The notes beneath the pieces were generated by a model. It worked only from the letters and a program-made list of their open reading frames with translations. It did not search any database and was not told where the DNA came from. From JAJEBT01 sp965221485 (GTDB taxonomy: Bacteria > Pseudomonadota > Alphaproteobacteria > MPNO01 > UBA830): a stretch of DNA of 64,000 nucleotides. Below are positions 25,198-34,089 of the stretch, piece by piece (positions within the stretch are counted from its first letter, which is position 1; each line of letters begins with the position of its first letter). The stretch is from assembly GCA_965221485.1 (NCBI GenBank), contig OZ244893.1, positions 1,984,001 through 2,048,000 on the forward strand, written 5' to 3'. The position numbers and the translations under genes were made by a program.

Positions 25198-26247
25198 ATG
25201 TTCTTGCAGAACGCTTGGTATGTCGGCGCCTGGGGCACTGAGGTCGGCCGCCAGACTCTCCTGCGCCGTGTTCTTCTTGATGAGCCTGTCGTCTTCTACC
25301 GTCGCGAAGATGGCTCGCCGGTCGCACTTGCCGACAAGTGCGCCCATCGACATGCACCGCTGTCGCAAGGCCGTCTCGTAGGCAACGATATTGAATGCCC
25401 CTATCACGGCCTGACCTATGACGGCGCGGGCAACTGCGTCCGTGTCCCGGGCCAGTCAACAATCCCTCCGGGATGCCGGATTCGTTCCTACCCCGTTGTC
25501 GAACGCTATCAGTGGATCTGGATCTGGATGGGGGATCCGGCCCTGGCCGACCCAGATGACATCGAGGACTTTCACTGGATGGACAGTCCCGGCTGGCGTG
25601 CCAAGGGCGAGCTGATGCATCTCGAAGCCAACTACAAGCTGCTCGTCGAGAATCTTCTCGATCTCTCGCACCTGACCTTCATTCACAAGACGACGCTCGG
25701 GACTGACGCCATTGCGGAGACACCGATGAAATTCGAGCGCGGGGATCGACATGTCACCGTGACCCGCTGGATCATGAATTCAACGGCTCCGGTGTTTTTC
25801 CAGAAGGCCGGCGGATTCACACCCGATGAGGCCGTCGATCGCTGGCAGCATATCACCTGGACTCCTCCTGCTTTCGTACGCCTCGATATTGGTGCGGCAC
25901 GCGCCGGCACAGGTGCCATCAATGGCGACCGGTCCCAGGGTTTCACCATGCGAAATCTAAATGCCATCACCCCGGAAACTGACAAGACCACCCATTATTT
26001 CTGGGCCCAGGCCCATGATTTCCGCGTCGACGAACCATGGATCACGGACCTTCTGGTCCAGAACATTCATGAGGCGTTTCTCGAGGATCTTGCGATCATC
26101 GGGTTGCAGCAGCGCAACCTGGATACCGGAACCACCTTGCCGCGAGTTGATATCAATCATGATGGCGGCGGGCTTCAGGCCATTCGGATGCTTGACGACT
26201 TCATAGAGGCCGATCAACGCGTTGCCACAGCCCAGGCTGCGGAATAG
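25198..26247 (+). CDS. Rieske aromatic oxygenase, vanillate O-demethylase (VanA)-like (second copy)
   Basis: A 349-residue paralogue of the oxygenase at 22861. The Rieske ligands are in KCAHRHAPLS and ECPYHGLTY; the non-haem iron motif is ENLLDLSHLTFIH; the later acidic ligand is expected in EAFLEDLAIIGLQQRN. It begins MFLQNAWYVGAWGTEVG, which aligns with the start of the first copy. The two proteins share motifs but differ clearly in the catalytic domain, so they are not a recent duplication and may act on different substrates. No VanB-type reductase or regulator is near; the enzyme must borrow electrons from elsewhere. It ends 79 bp before the convergent BI-1 gene, with a hairpin terminator between. 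Confidence 0.93.
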   Translation: MFLQNAWYVGAWGTEVGRQTLLRRVLLDEPVVFYRREDGSPVALADKCAHRHAPLSQGRLVGNDIECPYHGLTYDGAGNCVRVPGQSTIPPGCRIRSYPVVERYQWIWIWMGDPALADPDDIEDFHWMDSPGWRAKGELMHLEANYKLLVENLLDLSHLTFIHKTTLGTDAIAETPMKFERGDRHVTVTRWIMNSTAPVFFQKAGGFTPDEAVDRWQHITWTPPAFVRLDIGAARAGTGAINGDRSQGFTMRNLNAITPETDKTTHYFWAQAHDFRVDEPWITDLLVQNIHEAFLEDLAIIGLQQRNLDTGTTLPRVDINHDGGGLQAIRMLDDFIEADQRVATAQAAE

Positions 26248-26268
26248 CCGACGGGCCGCACCCTCAAC

Positions 26269-26298
26269 AAAAAACCGGGCGCCTGACAGCGCCCGGTT
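26269..26298 (-). terminator. Rho-independent terminator of the BI-1 gene
   Basis: A 9-bp inverted repeat (ACCGGGCGC at 26274-26282, GCGCCCGGT at 26289-26297) encloses a 6-nt loop. On the minus strand it is followed by six T residues (complement of 26269-26274), the form expected for an intrinsic terminator of the minus-strand BI-1 gene that stops at 26326. The plus-strand side has no T run, so it would serve the Rieske gene only weakly. Confidence 0.8.
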
Positions 26299-26325
26299 GT
26301 GCAGAAGCCAATTGGGCTGTTGCAA

Positions 26326-27084
26326 TCAGCGGCGCTCACCGAACAGGTGCAGCAGCATGATGAACAGGTTGATAAAGTCGAGATAAAGTCTCAGAGCACC
26401 GGAGATCGCCAGCTTCGCCTGGGTCTCCTCATTATAGTGTTCCGCGTACTCATTCTTGATGTTCTGGGTGTCATAAGCCGTCAGGCCGACAAAGACGAGA
26501 ACACCGATGACGGAAATCGCGAACTGAAGCGCTGAACTCTGCAAAAACAGGTTCACGATCACAGCAATGATGACGCCGATCAGCCCCATCATCAGAAACC
26601 CGCCAAATCTCGAAAGATCCCGCTTGGTGGTATAGCCCCACAGGCTCATCGCCGCAAAGGTTCCAGCCGTTATGAAGAATACGCGCGCGACACTCTCTCC
26701 GGTGAACACAATCAGGACCGTCGCCAGGGATGCTCCCATCAGCGCGGCGTAGATCCAGAATACCGTCTGCGCCGTGGATGACCGGAGCGCATGCAGTCTC
26801 GCACTGAGAAAGAAGACAAGCCCAAGCGGCAGCAGCATGACCACCCATTTGAGGCCGGTCGCAAACAGTGTGTTTCCGAACGATGTGAGCGCCACGATCT
26901 GACCGGCGTCATTCATCTGCACCGACATCTGGAACACCAGCACAGCAACAATTCCGGTCAGGGCCAGCCCGGACCCCATGTAATTGTAGACGCGGAGCAT
27001 ATGAGCCCGCAGCCCGGCATCGAACTCGTCCCGATCGAGGGCCCGCGCCGATTCGTAAGCCTGATTACCCCTTGTCAAAGCCAT
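26326..27084 (-). CDS. Bax inhibitor-1/YccA family membrane protein
   Basis: A 252-residue inner-membrane protein with seven predicted hydrophobic helices and the BI-1 (PF01027) signature region FVGLTAYDTQNIKNEYA near the C-terminus, followed by the last helix LRLYLDFINLFIMLLHLFG. The N-terminus MALTRGNQAYESARALDR and length are typical of alphaproteobacterial members. Bacterial BI-1 homologues (YetJ) behave as pH-sensitive calcium leak channels, and YccA interacts with FtsH; the role here is unproven. It is a single-gene unit followed by an intrinsic terminator at 26269-26298. The ABC exporter genes begin 87 bp upstream of its start on the same strand. Confidence 0.95.
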   Translation of the reverse strand: MALTRGNQAYESARALDRDEFDAGLRAHMLRVYNYMGSGLALTGIVAVLVFQMSVQMNDAGQIVALTSFGNTLFATGLKWVVMLLPLGLVFFLSARLHALRSSTAQTVFWIYAALMGASLATVLIVFTGESVARVFFITAGTFAAMSLWGYTTKRDLSRFGGFLMMGLIGVIIAVIVNLFLQSSALQFAISVIGVLVFVGLTAYDTQNIKNEYAEHYNEETQAKLAISGALRLYLDFINLFIMLLHLFGERR

Positions 27085-27171
27085 CGAAAGACCCCTTGAA
27101 GTCTATTGAACAATGTGACCCGAATATGGGGAGTGCCGACCAGAAAATCAACCGTCATCACCGGACATCAA

Positions 27172-29733
27172 CTACTCGTTCCGAAGCAGCGGTGCAGCAC
27201 GGTTCCCCAAGGCAAGCCAGGTTCCGTAAAATCCGAGACCCAGCGTAATCGAAACCGCGATTATCGTCGTGAGCAGGACAGCCCATGGATCAAACGTGAA
27301 TGAAAAACGCATGACGTGGGTGACGACACTCCAGGCCGCCACCGAACCCGCAAGTCCCGCAACAGCGGCTGTCACAACTCCGAGCAGGCCATACTCGAGA
27401 AGAAGTGCTTTCAAGACCCGCCATCTTGTCGCTCCCAGCACCTTGAGCACGACCGCATCATAAACCCGGCGCCGGTGACCGCTGGCGATTGCGCCGGCCA
27501 GAACCAGACCACCCGCCACGATGGCCACAACAGCCGTCATGCGAAGGGCAAACCCCAACCGCCCGAGAAATGCGTTGACGGTATCAAGAACATCCCGCAC
27601 GCGAACTGTTGTTACGGCGGGAAATGCGGCTGCAACAGCGCGCTCGATCTGTTCTTCCCGCTGTGGTTGCGTATGCACGGTAGCAAGAAGCGTCTGGGGC
27701 GCCGATCTCAGGGGGTTCGGCGAAAAGATAAAGACAAAATTCATGCCCAGAGAGCCCCATTGAACATTCCGCAAATTGGTAATCTGCCCTGTGATATTCC
27801 GACCGAGAATGTTGATGGTCAGGCTGTCGCCAATGCCGAGGCCGAGTTCATTCGCTGTGCGAGCTGCCATCGATATCAGTGGCGGACCTTCATAGTCCGA
27901 CGACCACCATTCGCCAGCAACCACCGTTTCCCCTTCGGGTCGTTCTGCCGCCCATGTAACGCCGCGATCGCCTCGTAAAACCCAGCGCCCGTCTGGTGGA
28001 ACAGCTTCAGCACGCGCGGGCTTTCCGTTGAGGCGCACCACCCGGCCGCGCAGCATCGGCGTGTGGCGAAGTTCCGCCGCAGAATCCGCGGACTGCACCA
28101 CTTCAGAAAAGTCACGCACCTGATCAGGTTGAACGTCGATAAAGAAGTATCCGGGGGCACGCTCGGGCAAGCTTCTCGTTATCTGCTTTTCGAGATTCAC
28201 CTCGACGAGGGCTACGGTTACGAGAACTGTCAGGCCGAGGCCAAGCGAAAGCACGACGCTTGTCGTCGGCGCACCGGGCCGGTGAAGGTTGGCCAGCGCC
28301 AGCCGCCAGCCCATACGTGACACCCGTCCCGAAAGAAAAGCGGCGCAGCCTCGCACCACAAAGCCCGCCGCAACAAACAGGACGATTGCGGCCAGGGCAC
28401 CGGCCACGAACCAGACCGCGATCATTTTCACCACAGCAGTCGCAATCGCCAGTCCTGCCAGCGCGATCAGCAGCACAATGCTCGCAACCATGAAAGGCCA
28501 GCGAGGCAGGCTGCGATCGGGCGATACGGTGTTGCGGAACAGGGCGGCTGCCGGAAGATCGCATGCCCGCGCGATCGGCCATATGGAAAATGCCAGTGCC
28601 GTCAGAAGTCCGAAGGCGGCAGCCAGGAACAGGGGTTCGGCATAGAGATCCACACGCGTCGCCAAAGGCAAGGTCTCACGCAAGACATCGGCAAGCGCAA
28701 TCGGCGCCAAACCTCCGATCACGAGTCCGATCGCAATGCCGACAAGGGCCATGACGGTCACCTGTATCAGGTAGAGCGAAAAGACCAGCCGGGCCGAAGC
28801 CCCCAGGCATTTGAGGGTCGCGATAGTGGCCATTTTTCCGGAAAGGAAACTGCGCACTGCATTTCCGACACCAACCCCGCCCACAAGCAACGCGGTCAAA
28901 CCAACCAGTGTCATGAACAATGTGGTGCGCCCCACGAACCGTTCGATGGTCGGAGAGACATTGCGGCGATCACGAACGTTCCACTGGGCATCCGGGAACG
29001 CCCGCTCTAGATCCTGCTTCCAGATATCCAGTTCACCGGGATTGTTCAGACGAACCCGATAAAAGAACCAGACCTGGCTCCCTGGCCGAATCAATCCGCT
29101 TTCGGCAAGCGAATCAGATGAAGCGATCAGCCTCGGCCCCAGCTGAATCGCACGGGCACCGGAGACACGATCAGGTTCCCGTTCAATGATGCCCCGGATC
29201 TCGAATTTTGTTTCACCGATCTGAAGCGTGTCGCCCGGCTCGACCCCCAGTCGCCTCAGAAGAGAGGAGTCGACCGCCGCTCCCCACAAACCCTTTCGCT
29301 TTTCAAACAGCGCCCCGGGAAGCATATGAGGTTGCGTTTCCAGTGATCCATAAAGGGGATAGGCTCCGTCCACCATCTTCATTTCGACAAGAGACCGTTT
29401 TTCACCGGCCTCGGTCCGCGCCATGGATCGGAGATATACCACTCGGCCAACGTCGCCTGCGCGCTCCAGCCACAACCGCTGTTCCGGGGAAATATCCCGA
29501 TGGGTCATCCGCAGCGAAGCGTCGCCCCCCAGCATTATGGCGCCGTCCCTTTCCAGTCCGGCGATCACCGAGGCGGCAATGGAACCCACGCCGGCAATGG
29601 CGGCAACGCCGATGGCAAGACAGGACAGAAATACGCCAAATCCGCGCGATCCGTTCCGCAGCTCACGGCGGGCAAGAACGAGGGCGTTGATCAGGCCGTT
29701 CGCCCGGGAACTCCGCACTGCCGTTCCGTTCAC
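27172..29733 (-). CDS. FtsX-like ABC transporter permease, YbbP type
   Basis: An 853-residue membrane protein with the FtsX-type double arrangement: a first helix near residue 35 (GVFLSCLAIGVAAIAGVGSI), a large periplasmic MacB-like core, a block of helices around 265-345 and 400-480, a second periplasmic segment, and a C-terminal group of three helices from about 735. This matches the YbbP branch (804-850 residues, two FtsX domains) of type VII ABC systems that do not move substrate across the inner membrane but transmit force to the periplasm. The ATP-binding partner gene overlaps its start by 4 bp. Together with tesA on the other side the locus has the E. coli ybbP-ybbA-tesA arrangement. 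The cargo is unknown; lipoprotein or lipid handling is a guess. Confidence 0.92.
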   Translation of the reverse strand: MNGTAVRSSRANGLINALVLARRELRNGSRGFGVFLSCLAIGVAAIAGVGSIAASVIAGLERDGAIMLGGDASLRMTHRDISPEQRLWLERAGDVGRVVYLRSMARTEAGEKRSLVEMKMVDGAYPLYGSLETQPHMLPGALFEKRKGLWGAAVDSSLLRRLGVEPGDTLQIGETKFEIRGIIEREPDRVSGARAIQLGPRLIASSDSLAESGLIRPGSQVWFFYRVRLNNPGELDIWKQDLERAFPDAQWNVRDRRNVSPTIERFVGRTTLFMTLVGLTALLVGGVGVGNAVRSFLSGKMATIATLKCLGASARLVFSLYLIQVTVMALVGIAIGLVIGGLAPIALADVLRETLPLATRVDLYAEPLFLAAAFGLLTALAFSIWPIARACDLPAAALFRNTVSPDRSLPRWPFMVASIVLLIALAGLAIATAVVKMIAVWFVAGALAAIVLFVAAGFVVRGCAAFLSGRVSRMGWRLALANLHRPGAPTTSVVLSLGLGLTVLVTVALVEVNLEKQITRSLPERAPGYFFIDVQPDQVRDFSEVVQSADSAAELRHTPMLRGRVVRLNGKPARAEAVPPDGRWVLRGDRGVTWAAERPEGETVVAGEWWSSDYEGPPLISMAARTANELGLGIGDSLTINILGRNITGQITNLRNVQWGSLGMNFVFIFSPNPLRSAPQTLLATVHTQPQREEQIERAVAAAFPAVTTVRVRDVLDTVNAFLGRLGFALRMTAVVAIVAGGLVLAGAIASGHRRRVYDAVVLKVLGATRWRVLKALLLEYGLLGVVTAAVAGLAGSVAAWSVVTHVMRFSFTFDPWAVLLTTIIAVSITLGLGFYGTWLALGNRAAPLLRNE

Positions 29734-30404
29734 GAATTTCGCCGGTCGTCGCGAATACGGCCGTCCTCAAGTTCCACGACCCGGCCGCATCGGTCGGCGA
29801 GCGATGTGTTGTGGGTAATCAGCATGAGCGTAGCATCCTGCTCCGAGCGCAGCATGAACAGAAGATCGATAACCTCACCGCCCGTTCGCCCGTCAAGATT
29901 CCCCGTCGGCTCATCAGCAAGAATCAGGCGGGGCTTCGTCACGATGGCGCGAGCGAGTGCCACCCGCTGCTGTTCCCCTCCGGAAAGCTGGCCCGGATAA
30001 TGGGTCAACCGGTGATCGAGGCCCACCGAACCCAGCGCCTGCCGGGCCCGGTCAAAGGGACTGTCCATGCCAGCCAGTTCGACGGGTACGGCCACATTCT
30101 CCAAGGCGTTCATGGTGGGAACAAGGTGGAAATTCTGGAATACAATACCGATATGATCTCCCCGAAACCGTGCGAGATCGTCTTCGTCCAGAACGGCCAG
30201 ATCCTGTTGAGCAACAGAGATTCGACCCGCCGTCTGGCGTTCAAGCCCCCCGATCAGAAGCATCATGGATGTCTTTCCGGAGCCCGAGGGTCCTACAATA
30301 CCAACGGTTTCTCCGACACTGATATCGAGTGAAATACCATTGAGGATATTGACGAGACCCGCTGCACTCTTCAGCTTTAGCTCTACGTTTTCGAGGATAA
30401 CCAT
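29730..30404 (-). CDS. ABC transporter ATP-binding protein, YbbA/LolD type
   Basis: A 224-residue ATPase with Walker A GPSGSGKTS (about residue 39), Q-loop in IVFQNFHLVPTMNALENV, signature LSGGEQQRVALARA, Walker B LILADEPTGNLD and the switch histidine in LMLITHNTSLA. NFHLVPTMNALENV and the DEPTGNLD form are typical of the LolD/MacB/YbbA group. The ATG at 30404 is chosen over a TTG at 30431 because the protein then begins with the usual strand MVILENVEL. Its stop region overlaps the permease start by 4 bp, so the two are translationally coupled. The start codon overlaps the divergent tesA start codon (CATG at 30402-30405). Confidence 0.94.
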   Translation of the reverse strand: MVILENVELKLKSAAGLVNILNGISLDISVGETVGIVGPSGSGKTSMMLLIGGLERQTAGRISVAQQDLAVLDEDDLARFRGDHIGIVFQNFHLVPTMNALENVAVPVELAGMDSPFDRARQALGSVGLDHRLTHYPGQLSGGEQQRVALARAIVTKPRLILADEPTGNLDGRTGGEVIDLLFMLRSEQDATLMLITHNTSLADRCGRVVELEDGRIRDDRRNS

Positions 30405-31113
30405 GACTTCTTTAACTGTCTGCCCAGACAAGCTGGCATTACATCAACACTCTAGCGGTGGCTGCAGCTTTCCTCCAGATAAACGATTTTTTCGCATTCT
30501 CAAGACGTGGATCGCAGGATTTCTGGTTGCCCTGGCGATTTTGATGACAGCCAACCCTGCCCACCCCAAACGGTTGCTGGTCATGGGCGACAGTCTCGTA
30601 TCCGGTTACGGACTTCCGAACGAGGACAGTTTCATCAGGCGCCTCGAGGGTGCCCTTCTGGAAAGCGGACTAGCGGTCACAGTACTGGACGGCGGCGTGT
30701 CCGGAGATACCACCGCCGGTGGATTGGCCCGTGTCGCCTGGAGTCTGGCCGACAAACCAACCCATGCGCTGGTCGAACTTGGCGCCAACGACGCACTTCG
30801 GGCCATTTCACCGGAAACCACCCGGAACAATCTCGACAGGATTCTCTCGGCTTTTGAGAATGCCGGTGTGAAGGTTCTGCTTGCGGGTATGTACGCACCG
30901 CCGAATCTGGGGAAAACCTATGCAAACGCTTTCCGGCGCCTCTATCCTGAGCTCGCCAGCAAGTACCGGATCGAACTGTACCCGTTCTTTCTTGACGGTG
31001 TGGCAACAGTACCGACACTGAACCAGCCTGATGGCATTCACCCCAATGCTGAAGGCGTTGCCGTGATTGTGGACAGAATTCTCCCTTACGTAATCCGCCT
31101 TCTGAATCAATAA
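30403..31113 (+). CDS. tesA: SGNH/GDSL arylesterase / acyl-CoA thioesterase I (TesA-like)
   Basis: A 236-residue periplasmic hydrolase acting on acyl-thioesters, lysophospholipids or aryl esters. After an N-terminal extension, a hydrophobic signal (TWIAGFLVALAILMTANPAH) ends near residue 50. Block I GDSLVSGYGL carries the nucleophile serine, block II has the conserved glycine in DGGVSGDTTAGG, block III ELGANDAL carries the oxyanion asparagine, and block V DGIHPNAEG carries the catalytic Asp and His, so the SGNH set is complete. The ATG at 30403 gives a long n-region, but no other good start precedes the signal. The start codon overlaps that of the divergent ABC ATPase, a neighbourhood shared with E. 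coli tesA-ybbA-ybbP. Confidence 0.93.
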   Translation: MTSLTVCPDKLALHQHSSGGCSFPPDKRFFRILKTWIAGFLVALAILMTANPAHPKRLLVMGDSLVSGYGLPNEDSFIRRLEGALLESGLAVTVLDGGVSGDTTAGGLARVAWSLADKPTHALVELGANDALRAISPETTRNNLDRILSAFENAGVKVLLAGMYAPPNLGKTYANAFRRLYPELASKYRIELYPFFLDGVATVPTLNQPDGIHPNAEGVAVIVDRILPYVIRLLNQ

Positions 31114-31132
31114 GTCCGGGACAAGGAGACAC

Positions 31133-32254
31133 ATGACAGAAACCTTCAGGTTCGGCCACGCCGCCGGCTCCGAATGGACAACATTGACAGATCGCTGCCT
31201 CGAACAGATTGGCGAGCCGCCACCCGGGGCCAACATCGGCTTTGTCTACGTGACGGACATGATCGACGAAGAGTTTCCACAGATCTTCAACCGTCTCCGC
31301 AGCCGGACCGGTGTTGAGCACTGGTTCGGGACCGTCGGAATGGGGGTCATGGTTGGCGGCCAGGAATATTTCGGCGAACCCGCCATGGCAGCAATGGTAG
31401 GCAGCCTTCCTGAAGACAGCTTCCGGATCCTTCCGACGGTCGAACGGCCCGGAGATGTGCTTCCGCAAGCCGTGAGTGAATGGTCCGCCGAGACCCGACC
31501 AAAACTCGGAATCGTCCATGCAGACCCGCGCAACGCCTATGTCGCGGATATTCTCCATTCCGTATCCGACGACACAGATGCCGTCCTGGTTGGCGGCCTC
31601 TCTGCCTCGCGCGGCCGCCAGACCCAGATTGCAGGCAATCTGACAGAGGGTGGGATTTCGGGCGTCCTGCTGTCGGGAAAGGTTCTTGAGAGCCACGGCC
31701 TGAGCCAGGGATGCAAACCGATCGGCAAGATCCACGAGGTCACCGAGGCCCGGGACAACGTCCTGATCCATCTTGACGGCCGCCCGGCGCTGAGGGTTTT
31801 CCGGGAAGACATCGGCATCGCGCCTTCAGACAATCTCCCGCCCGACCTGGGAAGCTTTCACGCAGCCTTTCCGATCGCTGGCGGCGAGGGACGTGACTAC
31901 CTGGTGCGCAATCTGACCGGAATCGGGGTGAAGGACGAAATCATGGCAATCGGGGCACGCGTCTCGCCCGGTGACCGTCTGATGTTCGTTCGCCGCGACC
32001 GGGTCTCCGCTCTGGAAGATCTCGAGCGCATGCTGGAGGACGTGACCGCCCGGTCAGAGAGACCTCCCCGATCGGCTCTCTATTTTTCGTGCGTGGCCCG
32101 CGGACCCAATCTCTTCGGTCCGGGTTCGCAAGAGCTCACGACAGTCCAGAATGCGTTGGGAGATGATGTTCCCGTCATCGGCTTCTTTGCCAACGGTGAA
32201 ATTTGCGATAACCGCCTGTACGGCTATACCGGGGTGCTCACGGTGCTGTACTGA
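31133..32254 (+). CDS. FIST domain sensory protein
   Basis: A 373-residue soluble protein with an N-terminal FIST domain (from about residue 30, NIGFVYVTDMIDEEFPQIF, GTVGMGVMVGGQE) and a C-terminal FIST_C domain with RSALYFSCVARGPNLFG and the terminal PVIGFFANGEICDNRLYGYTG motif. FIST proteins are predicted small-ligand sensors, often of amino acids, and usually sit beside chemotaxis or histidine-kinase genes. Here no kinase is adjacent; the gene stands 19 bp after tesA and 50 bp before thpR. AAGGAG 5-6 nt before the ATG at 31133 supports this start. Function is inferred from the domain only. Confidence 0.93.
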   Translation: MTETFRFGHAAGSEWTTLTDRCLEQIGEPPPGANIGFVYVTDMIDEEFPQIFNRLRSRTGVEHWFGTVGMGVMVGGQEYFGEPAMAAMVGSLPEDSFRILPTVERPGDVLPQAVSEWSAETRPKLGIVHADPRNAYVADILHSVSDDTDAVLVGGLSASRGRQTQIAGNLTEGGISGVLLSGKVLESHGLSQGCKPIGKIHEVTEARDNVLIHLDGRPALRVFREDIGIAPSDNLPPDLGSFHAAFPIAGGEGRDYLVRNLTGIGVKDEIMAIGARVSPGDRLMFVRRDRVSALEDLERMLEDVTARSERPPRSALYFSCVARGPNLFGPGSQELTTVQNALGDDVPVIGFFANGEICDNRLYGYTGVLTVLY

Positions 32255-32304
32255 CCCGTGCCTGTCCGGCCGCTGCCGGTCGCAGGTTCGAACAATGGTG
32301 AATC

Positions 32305-32844
32305 ATGATTCGTCTGTTTACTGCCCTGTCCCTACCTCAGGATGTGCGCGTCCGCCTGGGGCTTCTCGCAGGAGGAATTCGCGGTGCCCGCTGGGTTGCC
32401 GAAGACTCGTTTCATATCACTCTGAGATTTATCGGCAATGTTGCCGAGAACCGCCTCGATGACATCGTCGAATCCCTCCGCGATGTCGGGAACCCGGCCC
32501 TTTCCATACAGTTGTCCGGCGCCGGGCATTTCGGCGGGAAGAAACCTCGAGCCGTATGGATCGGGGTCCGCAAGTCGGAAGCCCTGATGGCGCTCCACGA
32601 CAAGATCGATCGTCGACTGGTCAGCTGCGGCCTGCAACCTGACGGTCGAAAATACGCTCCTCATGTGACAATCGCCCGTCTGGGCAATCCCTCCCGTGCC
32701 GATGTTCAGTCGTGGATCGAGCACAACGGGACATTCGGCACCCCTCCCTTTACGGCCTCAAGTTTCATTCTCTACCAGAGCCATCTGGGGAAATCGGGAC
32801 CTGTCTACGCACCGGTGAGCGAATTTTCCCTGGAGTCACAGTGA
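32305..32844 (+). CDS. thpR: RNA 2',3'-cyclic phosphodiesterase (LigT/ThpR family)
   Basis: A 179-residue member of the 2H phosphoesterase superfamily. The two HxTx motifs are present, HITLRF near residue 38 and HVTIAR near 120, which place the catalytic histidines opposite each other in the bilobed fold. The family hydrolyses 2',3'-cyclic phosphates of RNA to 2'-phosphates and can show tRNA ligase-like activity in vitro. Start at the ATG at 32305 (MIRLFTALSLPQDVR) is typical. It lies 50 bp after the FIST gene and probably shares its transcript. The C-terminus FILYQSHLGKSGPVYAPV is also conserved in the family. Confidence 0.95.
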   Translation: MIRLFTALSLPQDVRVRLGLLAGGIRGARWVAEDSFHITLRFIGNVAENRLDDIVESLRDVGNPALSIQLSGAGHFGGKKPRAVWIGVRKSEALMALHDKIDRRLVSCGLQPDGRKYAPHVTIARLGNPSRADVQSWIEHNGTFGTPPFTASSFILYQSHLGKSGPVYAPVSEFSLESQ

Positions 32845-33075
32845 CCGCGATTCCCTTGTCCCTGTCCATGCATAACCAGCTGTTTGGCACAGCCCGGTGC
32901 TTTTCCTTTCCCTGGCGACCGGAGCCATTGTTGGAAGGCGAGCATGCGCCAATAACACTCGGGACCGCAGCGAGGGAACGGTGCCGATTCCGGTCACGCG
33001 TCATGTCCGGCCGGCTGGCGTGGTCTTCACTGATCTGAACCGTCCCGACGACGGGGTATGAAAGGAATTATTGAA

Positions 33076-34089
33076 ATGAACCAGGCTATCGTTCTCAAGT
33101 CCTATCCTGTTGGTGCACCGGGCCCCGAGCACTTTGAGCTGAGAGAGTCCGCTGTGTCCGACCCGCTGCCCGGTCAGTTGCGGGTGCGCTCGATTTATCT
33201 GAGTGTCGATCCCTACATGAGGGGTCGATTGCGTCCCGGCCCTTCCTATGCAGAACCCCAGAAGATCGGTGCGGTCATGGTCGGCGAGGTCGCAGGTCAG
33301 GTCGAAGCCTCCGACGTACCCGAATTCCCGGTGGGAAGCTTCGTGGCCGCCCCGGTCGGCTGGCAAACCCACGGCATTGTCGACCAGCGGGATGTTCGCA
33401 GGCTTGATCCGGGCGAAGTCCCGATCTCGACATCACTCGGTGTGACCGGAATGCCCGGCCTGACAGCATATTTCGGAACCCTTGATGTTCTGGGTCCCAG
33501 ACCGGGAGACACATTGGTGGTCAATGCCGCCTCGGGCGCTGTCGGAAGCGTCGTCGGACAGATTGGCAGAATCGCCGGGTGTCGTGTCATCGGTATCGCG
33601 GGAAGTGATGAAAAATGTGACTTCCTGACCCGTGAACTCGGCTTCGATGCTGCCATCAACCACCGGCTGACAGGGGATATGACCGCGGCGCTTCGCGAGA
33701 CATGTCCCGACGGCATCGATTGTTACTTCGACAATGTCGGCGGTCCGATCACGGATGCAGCGATCGAAAACCTTGCAATGTGGGCCCGGATAGCCGTTTG
33801 TGGCCAGATCGCCCAGTATAACGACACGGACATCGCGATGGGCCCCCGCAATCTGCGCCAGTTTCTCGTCAAGCGCGCTACCCTTCGAGGACTTCTGGTG
33901 TTTGACTGGCAATCCCGCTATCCGGAGGGGAGAAAACGCCTGATCCAATGGGTCAGGGAGGGTGCGATCAGGTATCGCGAAGACATCGTTGACGGCCTCG
34001 CGAATGCTCCTGCAACTCTGGCCGGTCTGATGGAAGGTCGAAACTTCGGCAAGCAACTCGTCAGGATTGGCACTGATCCCACCTGCTGA
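33076..34089 (+). CDS. NADP-dependent MDR oxidoreductase, curcumin/2-alkenal reductase-like
   Basis: A 337-residue zinc-independent medium-chain reductase. The N-terminal GroES-like domain shows the family's SVDPYMRGRL motif, and the Rossmann domain has VVNAASGAVGSVVGQIGRI with ID-CYFDNVGG downstream, the pattern of prostaglandin/leukotriene B4 reductases, CurA and related 2-alkenal reductases that use NADPH to reduce alpha,beta-unsaturated carbonyls. The ATG at 33076 is preferred over that at 33058 because AAGGA lies 9 nt upstream of it. It is monocistronic, with a 230-bp spacer upstream and about 400 bp downstream. The physiological substrate is probably a reactive enal, but this is inference. 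Confidence 0.93.
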   Translation: MNQAIVLKSYPVGAPGPEHFELRESAVSDPLPGQLRVRSIYLSVDPYMRGRLRPGPSYAEPQKIGAVMVGEVAGQVEASDVPEFPVGSFVAAPVGWQTHGIVDQRDVRRLDPGEVPISTSLGVTGMPGLTAYFGTLDVLGPRPGDTLVVNAASGAVGSVVGQIGRIAGCRVIGIAGSDEKCDFLTRELGFDAAINHRLTGDMTAALRETCPDGIDCYFDNVGGPITDAAIENLAMWARIAVCGQIAQYNDTDIAMGPRNLRQFLVKRATLRGLLVFDWQSRYPEGRKRLIQWVREGAIRYREDIVDGLANAPATLAGLMEGRNFGKQLVRIGTDPTC

